From Bacillota bacterium (GTDB lineage Bacteria; Bacillota; Clostridia; Christensenellales; Aristaeellaceae), in NCBI GenBank assembly GCA_023391725.1, contig JAEWAH010000091.1:1-12666 (forward strand): a stretch of 12,666 nt of DNA, read 5' to 3'. Of the stretch, positions 1 through 6,375 are shown in pieces (position 1 is the stretch's first letter; the number at the start of each line of letters is the position of its first letter). Below the pieces are notes generated by a model. That model was not told the origin of the DNA and made no database searches. It worked only from the letters and a program-made list of their open reading frames with translations. The position numbers and the translations under genes were made by a program.

Positions 1-1646
1 GCCCGGAACACATCATAGCTGCCAGAGATGGCGGCGGTGTGGGAGGCAGCAGCCTTGGCCCCCGCTTCCGTGCGGCCGGATTTATAGACGATTACAGGTT
101 TCTTCGATCTGCTGGCTAAATCGAAAAACTGGCGGCCCTCCCCGGGACCTACGCCCTCCAGGTACAAGGCCATTACTTCCACTGCCTCGTCTTTTTCAAA
201 GTAGGCCATCAAATCCGGCACGTTTACATCCGCCTTGTTGCCAAAGCTGACGATGGTGTTGAAGATGGCGGTGTACTGATTGCGCTCGATACTTGTGATG
301 CCCATGGCCCCGCTTTGGGTGAGCAGCGCAGCGTTGCTCCTGTGGCTTAGCGGGATATGCATGCGCTTTTCATCGATAAACAGGGTGTTGACGCCCTTTT
401 CCCCGTCCCGGGGCGCGCGGAACACGCCCATACAGTTGGGGCCGATCACCCGCACATGGCTCGGGAGATTCGCAGAAAGCCCCGCCGCGAAATCCTCATA
501 TTTCATATCCGCCGGGATACCGGAGATGAGGATCACCGACTTACCCTGGGGCACCTGCTTCAAAAAATCCAGAAAGTATTGACCCGGCGCGGCATAGACC
601 ACCAGGTCGTAGGGGAAAGGAACATCGGCCAAACTTGTATACAAGGGGTAGGTGCGGCTCTGGATCACCGCTTTGCCACCCTTGGGATTGACGCAGTACA
701 CGTCCTCCCTGTTCAGTTCTCCGAACAAAGTAACGATGTTCCTGGCCATGCTGTATTTTTCCGGCTTGGTGGACACGCCTGCTACCACGATGCCCTGGGG
801 ATGGAAGAATCCCGTCAGGTTTGCGGCGTTGGGCTGCGTGCCGGTGGGGGAGGCCTCCTTGGCCGGAGCAAACTCTGCGTACCCGTCCACGGCCACAAAC
901 CGGCCATCCTTGGAAAACACGATGGGGTTCAGGTCCAGCGCCTTTAAATGAAACGGCGGGTTTCTGTCAGACAAAAAGGAAAAGTCGTGACCCAATTCCG
1001 AAATGCGTGTTACGTGAGCGGCAATTTGGGAGAGATACTCCGGGTGGCCCATGCCCTCGTATTTATGCTTGATATTCAGGCTCCGGGTCAGGCTTTGGGC
1101 ATCCTCCAGGGGAACAGGAGCCAGGAAGAGATTCGCTGGGTCGTAATACTTGGCGAAAAACTCCGCATCGTCCCCGCCCTTGGATAGCGTGACCACCGGG
1201 CCAAACCCAGCGTCTTCTTTGAGGCCGACCATGATTTCGTTACCCAGCGCCTGGGTGAAGCGGATGAATTCCACGATGAGGAACCCGTCGATCCGGGGCT
1301 TTTGCCCCTCCTCAAAGTGGGAAAGGACTTCCTCACGCATTTGCTCCAGCATAAAGCGCACAAAAAGTGGATCGCGGATGCTAACGCGTTTCACGCCCCC
1401 GTAGCGTTGGTTGTGGGCCATATCCCGGGAGACGATCTTGACCATCAGGTCTTTTCCCGGAAAGCGGGAGAGCATCTGCTCGGTGACCTCTTTGCCATCC
1501 TTGATAAAAGCATACCTGGGCACATCCAGCCCCGCCAGCCTCAAAAGCTCATAGACTTCGTGCTCATGCAGCGTCTGGCGCTCGTCTTGAAAGGCCGCGC
1601 GCAAAAGCTCATCCATGCGGTCCAAAACATTCTTGTCCCAGGGCAT
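1..1646 (-). CDS. ADP-forming acyl-CoA synthetase (acetate--CoA ligase family), 3' end outside window
   Basis: Proteins of this family convert an acyl-CoA, ADP and phosphate to a free acid, CoA and ATP (or the reverse) in the cytoplasm. The visible 548 residues begin with an ATP-grasp part (about 1-240, with the family-like stretch KIVSRDMAHNQRYGGV). A Rossmann CoA-binding domain follows from about residue 275 (GVSTKPEKYS around 290, GPNCMGV around 405), and then the start of a ligase-like domain with LTQSGAMG. His536 in SHTAAISG sits where the family has its phosphorylated histidine. The start is set by an AGGAGGGG ribosome binding site 5-6 bases upstream. It lies 15 bp after the DUF554 gene, so the two are probably co-transcribed. 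The ATP-grasp part comes first, whereas single-chain members usually have the CoA-binding part first. The substrate cannot be read from the sequence. The gene is cut by the window edge, not visibly broken. Confidence 0.88.
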   Translation of the reverse strand, partial: MPWDKNVLDRMDELLRAAFQDERQTLHEHEVYELLRLAGLDVPRYAFIKDGKEVTEQMLSRFPGKDLMVKIVSRDMAHNQRYGGVKRVSIRDPLFVRFMLEQMREEVLSHFEEGQKPRIDGFLIVEFIRFTQALGNEIMVGLKEDAGFGPVVTLSKGGDDAEFFAKYYDPANLFLAPVPLEDAQSLTRSLNIKHKYEGMGHPEYLSQIAAHVTRISELGHDFSFLSDRNPPFHLKALDLNPIVFSKDGRFVAVDGYAEFAPAKEASPTGTQPNAANLTGFFHPQGIVVAGVSTKPEKYSMARNIVTLFGELNREDVYCVNPKGGKAVIQSRTYPLYTSLADVPFPYDLVVYAAPGQYFLDFLKQVPQGKSVILISGIPADMKYEDFAAGLSANLPSHVRVIGPNCMGVFRAPRDGEKGVNTLFIDEKRMHIPLSHRSNAALLTQSGAMGITSIERNQYTAIFNTIVSFGNKADVNVPDLMAYFEKDEAVEVMALYLEGVGPGEGRQFFDLASRSKKPVIVYKSGRTEAGAKAAASHTAAISGSYDVFR

Positions 1647-1661
1647 GCTTTCCCCTCCTAA

Positions 1662-2378
1662 TTAGAAAAGATGAGAGATCAGCTCTGAAAGCGGAAGATA
1701 GGCCATCGGCACAAAGATCGCCGGGAGCAGATTGCCTACAGCAAGGCGTTTGTCCCGAAGCAGGTTCATCCCCACGCCGATAATGAGCAGCCCGCCTACC
1801 GCGCTCATTTCCGTGATCACGGCCTCGGTGAAAAGGGGTGCGGCCCACTGGGCCAATAGGGCGATGCTCCCCTGATAAACGAGCACCGCCAGCGCGGAGA
1901 GCGCCACACCAGGCCCCATGGTGCTGGCAAAAACGATGGCGGAAATGCCGTCCAGCGCAGACTTGGCGATCAGGGTGCTATGGTTCCCCTGGAGGCCGCT
2001 TTCCAGCGCGCCCACAATGGCCATGGCCCCCACGCAGTACACCAGGCTGGCCGTCACAAACCCTGTGGCAAAGCTGGAATCCTGCTCGCCTCTGCCGCCG
2101 GAAAGCTTTCTTTGAAGAAACTGGCCAAACTGGTCCAGCCTCTTTTCGATGTTCAAAAGTGCCCCGATCAATCCGCCTGTTACAATAGAAAGGATCACCG
2201 CCATCATATCATTGGTCTTGATGGCTCCCATGACGCCGATGACCAGGACGCACAGCCCAAGCCCCTGCATCACCGTTTCCTTGAGCCGTTGGGGTAGGCC
2301 TTTGCGTACCAGAATGCCGATAAACGAACCCACCAGGATGGCCGCGGTATTGATAAGAGTGCCGATCAACAAAATCAT
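1662..2378 (-). CDS. DUF554 family membrane protein (YdfK/YqgA-like)
   Basis: This is a 238-residue, very hydrophobic protein with about six to seven probable membrane helices. The opening (IGTLINTAAILVGSFIGILVRKGLP), the central GALESGLQGNHSTLIAKSALDGISAIVFAS region and the C-terminal GGLLIIGVGMNLL segment match the DUF554 family as I know it (Bacillus YdfK, E. coli YqgA). Members are thought to be inner-membrane proteins, possibly transporters, but the function is not established. The start is uncertain. The ATG directly abuts an AAAGGG run with no spacing, so the TTG codons at 2372 or 2369 may be the real start; those would give the more usual short N terminus and normal spacing. It lies just after the rpmA terminator and is probably co-transcribed with the acyl-CoA synthetase. 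I see no convincing promoter of its own. Confidence 0.85.
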   Translation of the reverse strand: MILLIGTLINTAAILVGSFIGILVRKGLPQRLKETVMQGLGLCVLVIGVMGAIKTNDMMAVILSIVTGGLIGALLNIEKRLDQFGQFLQRKLSGGRGEQDSSFATGFVTASLVYCVGAMAIVGALESGLQGNHSTLIAKSALDGISAIVFASTMGPGVALSALAVLVYQGSIALLAQWAAPLFTEAVITEMSAVGGLLIIGVGMNLLRDKRLAVGNLLPAIFVPMAYLPLSELISHLF

Positions 2379-2404
2379 CCCTTTGTATATATGCTGGCTA
2401 ATTG

Positions 2405-2440
2405 TAAAAAACCTGCCCCAAGCAAAGCTGAAGGGCAGGT
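2405..2440 (-). terminator. Intrinsic terminator of the rplU-prp-rpmA operon
   Basis: ACCTGCCC at 2411-2418 pairs perfectly with GGGCAGGT at 2433-2440. Read on the minus strand, the stem is followed directly by six T residues (2411-2406). It lies 23 bases after the rpmA stop codon, which is textbook Rho-independent geometry. Confidence 0.92.
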
Positions 2441-2462
2441 GATTTCCTGACGGAAAGGGGAA

Positions 2463-2759
2463 TTATTGGGCGGCGGCTTCCGCGGCGGGATAGACGCTGA
2501 CTTGCTTCTTGTCACGGCCCAGACGCTCAAAACGGACGACGCCGTCCACCTTGGCGTACAGGGTGTCATCCTTGCCGATGCCTACGTTCAGGCCGGGATG
2601 GAAATGGGTGCCACGCTGGCGGACCAGGATGTTGCCGGCCAAAGAGAACTGGCCGTCAGCCCGCTTGGGTCCCAGGCGCTTGCTTTCGCTGTCCCGGCCA
2701 TTGCGGGTGGAGCCAACGCCCTTTTTATGGGCGAAATACTGAAGATTCAGCTTAATCAT
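2463..2759 (-). CDS. rpmA: 50S ribosomal protein L27, with cleavable N-terminal extension
   Basis: L27 is a large-subunit protein whose N terminus reaches the peptidyl transferase centre. The 98 residues match the family closely: HKKGVGSTRNGRDSESKRLG, LAGNILVRQRGT, GKDDTLYAKVDGVVRFE and KKQVSVYP. The protein begins MIKLNLQYFA before HKKG. This is the Firmicute-type extension that the Prp protease removes between Ala10 and His11. The start was placed at the ATG that overlaps the prp stop as ATGA. It has GGAGG eight bases upstream, whereas an ATG five codons earlier lacks a good site. It is the last gene of the operon. The C terminus carries a short Ala/Glu-rich tail. The identification is very secure. 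Confidence 0.98.
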   Translation of the reverse strand: MIKLNLQYFAHKKGVGSTRNGRDSESKRLGPKRADGQFSLAGNILVRQRGTHFHPGLNVGIGKDDTLYAKVDGVVRFERLGRDKKQVSVYPAAEAAAQ

Positions 2760-3103
2760 TTCGGTTTCCTCCATTCTTCTATCGACAGACGGACAAATTT
2801 CGGATATTGTTCGGTGAGATCCCCGATGCCCTGGCGCAAACTTTTCAGTATCACCTGGGCGTCATGCCGCTGTTCCGGGGATAATCCCTCCGGCAGCAAC
2901 GCCTGCAAATACGCATCCTTGGGTCTTTGCACAACCCTTGGCACGATCCCGGCCACGCTTTCCAAAGAATTGATGCAGGTGGCGGTGAGGGCGGAGATCC
3001 CGGCGCAGACGATGTCGTTGCCCAAATCAGCGTATCCGGAATGCCCTTCGCTTATAAACCCGCAAAACTCCCCGCTAAGCGTATAAAGCGTGACGGAAGT
3101 CAT
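2756..3103 (-). CDS. prp: Ribosomal-processing cysteine protease Prp
   Basis: Prp (YsxB family, 115 aa here, a usual length) cleaves the N-terminal extension of L27, exposing the end needed in the ribosome. The signature is EGHSGYADLGNDIVCAGISAL, with His21 and Cys33 as the catalytic pair in the H-x11-C spacing known for the family. Its start overlaps the rplU stop by one base (TAATG), and its stop overlaps the rpmA start by four bases (ATGA), so the three genes are translationally coupled. Finding the protease directly between its ribosomal neighbours, together with the matching cleavage motif on L27, makes the assignment firm. Confidence 0.97.
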   Translation of the reverse strand: MTSVTLYTLSGEFCGFISEGHSGYADLGNDIVCAGISALTATCINSLESVAGIVPRVVQRPKDAYLQALLPEGLSPEQRHDAQVILKSLRQGIGDLTEQYPKFVRLSIEEWRKPK

Positions 3104-3411
3104 TATGCGTTGATGGCGGTGATCTCCACCTTGGTATAGGGCTGACGATGGCCCTTCATGCGCTTTTCGCTCTTCTTGGCTTTGTAGGTGAAAACGGTGA
3201 TCTTTTCGCCCTTGAGCTGCCCCAGGACTTTGCCTTCCACCTTGGCGCCCGCAACCACGGGATTTCCCACTTTTACGCCTTTTTCCCCGCCCACCATGAG
3301 CACTTCAAAGGAAACTTTGGTGTCTGCTTCCTGGTCCAACCTTTCGATGTAGATCACATCGCCCTGGGATACGCGGTACTGCTTGCCACCTGTCGCGATG
3401 ATCGCATACAT
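3103..3411 (-). CDS. rplU: 50S ribosomal protein L21
   Basis: L21 is a large-subunit protein that binds 23S rRNA. The 102 residues start MYAIIATGGKQYRVSQGD and include the usual KVEGKVLGQLKGEKITVFTYKAKK region and the basic KRMKGHRQPYTKVEI end. This length and content are standard. The ATG is preceded by GGAGGAGG about eight bases upstream. An open frame continues upstream through the leader but has no family similarity there, so the long version is rejected. It is the first gene of the rplU-prp-rpmA operon, driven by the promoter at 3503-3531. It is likely subject to L21-type leader autoregulation, which is an inference from the leader structure and position. Confidence 0.98.
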   Translation of the reverse strand: MYAIIATGGKQYRVSQGDVIYIERLDQEADTKVSFEVLMVGGEKGVKVGNPVVAGAKVEGKVLGQLKGEKITVFTYKAKKSEKRMKGHRQPYTKVEITAINA

Positions 3412-3496
3412 GGTCAAGCACCTCCTCCATTTACTCGCCGGGCATTGAGGTTGCGGGTTTTTCCGCATTTGGACAGACCTCTCCCGAGCGGCTTGC
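3412..3496 (-). promoter_or_regulatory. Candidate L21-type ribosomal protein leader (rplU 5' UTR)
   Basis: The transcribed leader of about 85 nt can fold. An inner TGCGG/CCGCA stem is enclosed by GAGGT/ACCTC, and there are possible outer pairings between the CTCGG near its 5' end and the CCCGGCGAG just before the ribosome binding site. Firmicute rplU operons are known to carry an L21 leader motif at this position. I recognise it by position and pairing only and have not matched it to a covariance model. Confidence 0.5.
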
Positions 3497-3502
3497 CTGT
3501 AT

Positions 3503-3531
3503 ACGATAGCACAGCCGAAAAGGCTTGTCAA
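3503..3531 (-). promoter_or_regulatory. Strong sigma-A promoter of rplU operon
   Basis: On the minus strand there is a perfect TTGACA (3526-3531), a 17-base spacer and TATCGT (3503-3508) preceded by TGC, an extended -10 element. It faces rplU and would start transcription near 3496. Confidence 0.87.
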
Positions 3532-3664
3532 GAAAATTCTCCCGGGTATACAAGGCGGCGCCAGCAAAAACTCACGATTTTACGGGATCTGCTTTTGTCA
3601 TACTTGCATGCTTCTGATTTTCAGTTGTATGGAGTTAGCCACCCAAAGCCTTCCAAGGTGCGCT

Positions 3665-3746
3665 CTGGTTGCTTCGGTCGCTGGCTCCCTCGCAATGACG
3701 CGATAGATTGGTGTCTCGTCATTGCGAGCCTTGCGAAGCAATCCAG
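3665..3746. repeat. Inverted pair of a dispersed-type palindromic repeat
   Basis: The right arm (3717-3746) contains CGTCATTGCGAG, then AAGCAATCCAG. The reverse complement of the left arm (3665-3700) contains CGTCATTGCGAG, then AAGCAACCAG. The middle parts differ in length. A 16-base centre separates the arms. Sequences of the CATTGCGAG...GAAGCAATC type recur as interspersed repeats in many bacterial genomes. Only this one pair is in the window. It sits 3' of the 106-aa hypothetical gene, which has no other visible terminator, and upstream of the rplU promoter. The rest of the 3532-3793 stretch shows no gene I can support. Confidence 0.7.
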
Positions 3747-3793
3747 GCTCCTTCCTATTGGCGGTACTTCGTAACAGAGCGATAAATCATCAT

Positions 3794-4114
3794 TTATTCC
3801 ATCATTTTCATCCGCCATTTGCCCTGAAGGGAGGCGGGCATCAGCACACGGATGCGTTGGGCCGTGCGTTTGACATAAGGTCTTCCGTTATGGAAGATAT
3901 CCAGTTCCCAGCGATCGCCGTTTGGCATCAGCGCCAGTTCCACAGGCGCGTGGCAATCAGGGAACAGCGGCATCATGCGGATCTCTGCTTCCCGCAAAAG
4001 GCGCGCCCTTTTTGTGCCTTCCTTTTGCGAAAGCTTTTCCTCATTTTCTTCAAACCATGCCCAGAAATCGGCGATTTGCTCATCCGTGCATTCCTTTGGC
4101 TTGAAGATGCCCAT
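3794..4114 (-). CDS. Hypothetical 106-aa acidic/basic protein
   Basis: I do not recognise this gene with confidence. It encodes 106 residues beginning MGIFKPKECTDEQIADFWAW, then a charged segment (FEENEEKLSQ...). A possible beta-strand part follows (PVELALMPNGDRWELDIFHNG), and the C terminus is basic. There is no signal peptide or membrane segment. The FWAWFEENEEKL start recalls small uncharacterised clostridial proteins with a similar N terminus, but that is from memory only. The start was chosen at the ATG with AAAGGAG about eight bases upstream. A longer frame up to 4234 begins inside the likely untranslated leader and has no ribosome binding site. It is a single-gene unit: the DUF3788 terminator lies upstream, and it has its own extended -10 promoter at 4239-4247. 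Confidence 0.7.
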   Translation of the reverse strand: MGIFKPKECTDEQIADFWAWFEENEEKLSQKEGTKRARLLREAEIRMMPLFPDCHAPVELALMPNGDRWELDIFHNGRPYVKRTAQRIRVLMPASLQGKWRMKMME

Positions 4115-4219
4115 GCCCCCGGCTCCTTTCCAATACATGCAGGGTATATAAAGCGCGGCTGGTGGGATATTCGACCGGCAGAAAAGAATATGCCATCCTG
4201 CGGCTTTGATTCCCATGAA

Positions 4220-4235
4220 CTTGCCATCTGGCAAG
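4220..4235. promoter_or_regulatory. Inverted repeat at transcription start of hypothetical gene
   Basis: CTTGCCATCTGGCAAG has 7-bp perfect arms with a 2-base centre. It begins four bases after the -10 box of the minus-strand promoter, so it covers the expected start site. It could be a repressor operator or a 5' mRNA hairpin. Confidence 0.5.
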
Positions 4236-4238
4236 AAA

Positions 4239-4247
4239 ATTATACCA
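4239..4247 (-). promoter_or_regulatory. Extended -10 promoter for hypothetical gene 3794-4114
   Basis: TGG followed by a perfect TATAAT (minus strand, TATAAT at 4239-4244) gives an extended -10. The hexamer 17 bases upstream is AGTCAA, a poor -35. It lies between the DUF3788 terminator and the hypothetical gene, leaving a leader of about 118 nt. Confidence 0.6.
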
Positions 4248-4297
4248 TGGGATTTGATGGTTGACTATTTCAATTTGTCTTGTTTTGCTCTGCCATC

Positions 4298-4327
4298 AAA
4301 AAAACAGCGGGCAATGCCTGCCCGCTG
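4298..4327 (-). terminator. Intrinsic terminator after DUF3788 gene
   Basis: CAGCGGGCA (4305-4313) and TGCCCGCTG (4319-4327) form a perfect 9-bp stem with a 5-base loop. On the minus strand this is followed by seven T residues (4304-4298). It ends the WYL-to-DUF3788 gene set. Confidence 0.93.
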
Positions 4328-4344
4328 CTGTATATAGTATGAAG

Positions 4345-4767
4345 CTATGCCTCCGTCCGCAGCTTGACCAGCGATAACAGGTCCCGCAGCGCTTCTTCCT
4401 CCCGGATTTCCATCATCAGCCAGCGGCTCCCCATGGGGCAGGGGGTACGGTAGTATAACGCCTGGGTGGGTTCGCTCAAAAGGGGGAGCAGAACGGGTAT
4501 TTTTTCTTCCTCACGCTGGCCGATGACCACCATGGCCAGGTAATACCCTTCCATGGGATACATGGTGCACAGCGCACGGCCACCCTTTTTGTACTTAATG
4601 TTCCAGCCTTTTTGCATGGAGCAGCGGCTGTATTCCAGCCGGGGCGCAGTTTGAAAGCCGCCCTCCAGCGCCGCCCGGCCCCGGGACCATAGATCCGTCC
4701 GGATATAGGCTTCCACTTCTTCCAAGGTGGGGGGATGGTCCGGCCCGTACCATTCGTACCACGTCAT
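4345..4767 (-). CDS. DUF3788 family protein
   Basis: This 140-residue soluble protein opens MTWYEWYGPDHPPTLEEVEAY and has the core LEYSRCSMQKGWNIKYKKGG followed by LCTMYPMEGYYLAMVVIG. These match the DUF3788 family as I know it. Family function is unknown. The fold is expected to be a small alpha/beta protein, with no signal peptide or membrane segment. It starts 6 bases after the stop of the HEAT-like gene with only a weak ribosome binding site, so it probably depends on translation of its neighbour. It is the last gene before the terminator at 4298-4327. The neighbouring GyrI-like and WYL genes suggest a ligand-sensing context, but its own role cannot be stated. Confidence 0.85.
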   Translation of the reverse strand: MTWYEWYGPDHPPTLEEVEAYIRTDLWSRGRAALEGGFQTAPRLEYSRCSMQKGWNIKYKKGGRALCTMYPMEGYYLAMVVIGQREEEKIPVLLPLLSEPTQALYYRTPCPMGSRWLMMEIREEEALRDLLSLVKLRTEA

Positions 4768-4773
4768 GATCGG

Positions 4774-5382
4774 TCACATGCCCATCCGCCGCCGGATGGC
4801 CTCCTTTGTTTTTTTGTCCAGAAGCGCGCTGTCCAGGGCCCTAAAAAGATACGCATCAGCCGCTTCGCCGGGCGTGATGGGCCGCATAACCAGCAGAACC
4901 TCCAGGATGTCCAGGAGGATCAGCTTGCGCTGGGTAGGCGGCATCTCGTCCACTGGAACGGCGACAAGGTGATCCAATACCGTAGGATATAGGTCCGGTC
5001 TTTGGGGAAGCCATTTCAAAAGGCTTTGGATGGCCTGGCGGGCGGTGATGAACTTTTCATCCCGGAAGCGGGCAAGGTACTTGTCCAAAATACGCTCCAG
5101 GCGGCCTTCCTTGTCCCAGCGGACATTCTCTGCCAGGAGCATCGTCCCGATGCTGCGCTGATAGGAGTTTTCATGGGAGAGTTTCTCGGCAAACACATCC
5201 CACCACGTGAACACGTCGCTATGACTCTCACTCCTTTTTTTAAGCACCAAGAAGGCGGCATACCGCAGGTCGTTGTCCTTTTCCGGGAGCATGCCCACCA
5301 GATATACGATGTCTTCCGGCGTAAGTGTTTGGGCCAGCTCCGCAGGGTTTTCCCGCGCGGCTAGCAGTATGTCAAGGTCCAT
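4774..5382 (-). CDS. HEAT-like repeat protein of unknown function (often labelled SufBD protein)
   Basis: This 202-residue protein looks entirely alpha-helical. It is built from helix pairs such as LTPEDIVYLVGMLPEKDNDL, RYAAFLVLKKRSESHSDVF, SYQRSIGTMLLAENVRWD and FITARQAIQSLLKWLPQRP. The pattern, ending with a KLILLDILEVLLVM helix, resembles HEAT or ARM repeats. From memory, similar clostridial proteins carry the label 'SufBD protein', but I see no SufB or SufD domain and no cysteine motif for Fe-S cluster assembly, so that name is probably misleading. A scaffold or binding role is the most that can be inferred. The start ATG has GGGAGGGG six bases upstream and follows the GyrI-like stop by three bases, so the two are tightly coupled. 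Confidence 0.8.
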   Translation of the reverse strand: MDLDILLAARENPAELAQTLTPEDIVYLVGMLPEKDNDLRYAAFLVLKKRSESHSDVFTWWDVFAEKLSHENSYQRSIGTMLLAENVRWDKEGRLERILDKYLARFRDEKFITARQAIQSLLKWLPQRPDLYPTVLDHLVAVPVDEMPPTQRKLILLDILEVLLVMRPITPGEAADAYLFRALDSALLDKKTKEAIRRRMGM

Positions 5383-5385
5383 CGG

Positions 5386-6051
5386 TTACCCCTCCCGCTT
5401 AACCGGATGCCGCAGCACCGTTCTCAGGCTCTCCGGCTTTGTCTTCCTGAAATCGTTTAGGTAAATCTCATGATGGCGCCGTTTTGTCCAATCGGAAAGC
5501 TTCCCGCCGATATCGTTTTGAAGCCCGTTTTCACGGATGTAGGCTTCCATGGCCTCCAAAGTTTGCGGCTCCTCACTGTAAGGGCCTATGTGCATCGCCT
5601 GCACGCACAGCCCTTCCTCAAGCGCCATCAGCCGGGCGCGGGAAACATCCAGCTCGGGCTTCTTGCGCTTTGTCTCCTCCCGGGCCCAGTCAAGCACAGC
5701 CTCTGTCACGAATTCTGGCTGCCGGATCACCGATATCCAGCAGTAACGGGACTTGTCATTGAAAAAATCGAAGCTCGTCTCGTCCTCAAGCCACCAGAAG
5801 CCTTCCAATGGCGGAACGACATACTCAAAATACCCTTGGGGAGCCCGCTCGCCCATCTTGCTCATTTTGATGGTGTAGCATAGGGTGTACAAAAGCTCTA
5901 CCGCCTTTTGGTACTCCCCTTCCGGTTCGTTGGGGTCGCCATGTCCATCCACCGCGAGAAATGTCATGGGGGGAACCTGTACAAGCTCCGGTTTGCGGGA
6001 TGGCTGGTACAGGTCAGGAAACGCCTTTTTGTAGTCCAACTTTTCAGCCAT
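5386..6051 (-). CDS. GyrI-like small-molecule-binding domain protein
   Basis: This 221-residue soluble protein has the single-domain GyrI-like (SOUL/SbmC-type) pattern. An N-terminal FLAVDGHGDPNEPEGEYQKAV is followed by the central GFWWLEDE and PEFVTEAVLDWA region. The hallmark C-terminal block CVQAMHIGPYSEEPQTLEAM then leads into HHEIYLNDFRKTKPESLRTVLRHPV, split here by an intervening loop. Members bind hydrophobic or cationic ligands, and some relatives hydrolyse toxic compounds. This subtype usually stands alone without a DNA-binding domain. It starts seven bases after the zinc-ribbon stop with no strong ribosome binding site, suggesting coupling. Its place in an operon headed by a WYL regulator suggests response to a small molecule, which is inference. 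Confidence 0.9.
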   Translation of the reverse strand: MAEKLDYKKAFPDLYQPSRKPELVQVPPMTFLAVDGHGDPNEPEGEYQKAVELLYTLCYTIKMSKMGERAPQGYFEYVVPPLEGFWWLEDETSFDFFNDKSRYCWISVIRQPEFVTEAVLDWAREETKRKKPELDVSRARLMALEEGLCVQAMHIGPYSEEPQTLEAMEAYIRENGLQNDIGGKLSDWTKRRHHEIYLNDFRKTKPESLRTVLRHPVKREG

Positions 6052-6058
6052 ATACAGC

Positions 6059-6322
6059 TTACGCTTTCCGCCAGCGCTTTAAGGAGGGGAAAAAGCGCAG
6101 CATGTCTTCCCGGGCGGCGCCCGCATCCTTGAACATGCCCGCCTCCAGCGCAAAGGGAACGCAAAATTCGATCATTTCTTCCATGGTTTCTTCTTTGGCA
6201 AAATGGCCGTTTTCAAAGCAGTAGCGGCAGTACTCCCTATTCTTGCTCCCATCAGCGTTCGTCCCCAGTTCTTCTTCGTTGGTAAGCGGCATGGCGCAGC
6301 TCTGGCAGATCCTTTGTTCCAT
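6059..6322 (-). CDS. Small zinc-ribbon protein
   Basis: The 87 residues start MEQRICQSCAMPL. A zinc ribbon of two CxxC knuckles is visible: Cys6/Cys9 and Cys32/Cys35, the latter in YCRYCFENG. This matches the putative zinc-ribbon family (PF12674) found in many Firmicute genomes. The rest is helical (EETMEEMIEFCVPFALEAGM) and ends in a basic segment. The molecular role is unknown. The start has GGGAGGG about seven bases upstream. It is second in the gene set, 53 bases after the WYL regulator, and upstream of the GyrI-like gene. Zinc-ribbon and GyrI-like proteins often occur near YafY-type regulators, consistent with one functional unit. Confidence 0.88.
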   Translation of the reverse strand: MEQRICQSCAMPLTNEEELGTNADGSKNREYCRYCFENGHFAKEETMEEMIEFCVPFALEAGMFKDAGAAREDMLRFFPSLKRWRKA

Positions 6323-6375
6323 TTTTGTTCCCTCCCTTTCTTGATGGATTCATTGTACCATCGGAAACTGGACAA

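Noticed and set aside
2379..2411. Promoter for DUF554 using TATATA near 2387
   Set aside because: No -35 box at an acceptable distance, and the start codon would fall almost on the transcription start.
2466..3086. 206-codon plus-strand frame over rpmA and prp
   Set aside because: It is the antisense of two highly conserved genes, with no start signal.
3412..3567. N-terminal extension of rplU through the leader
   Set aside because: The added residues cover the promoter and leader, and L21 normally starts at MYAI.
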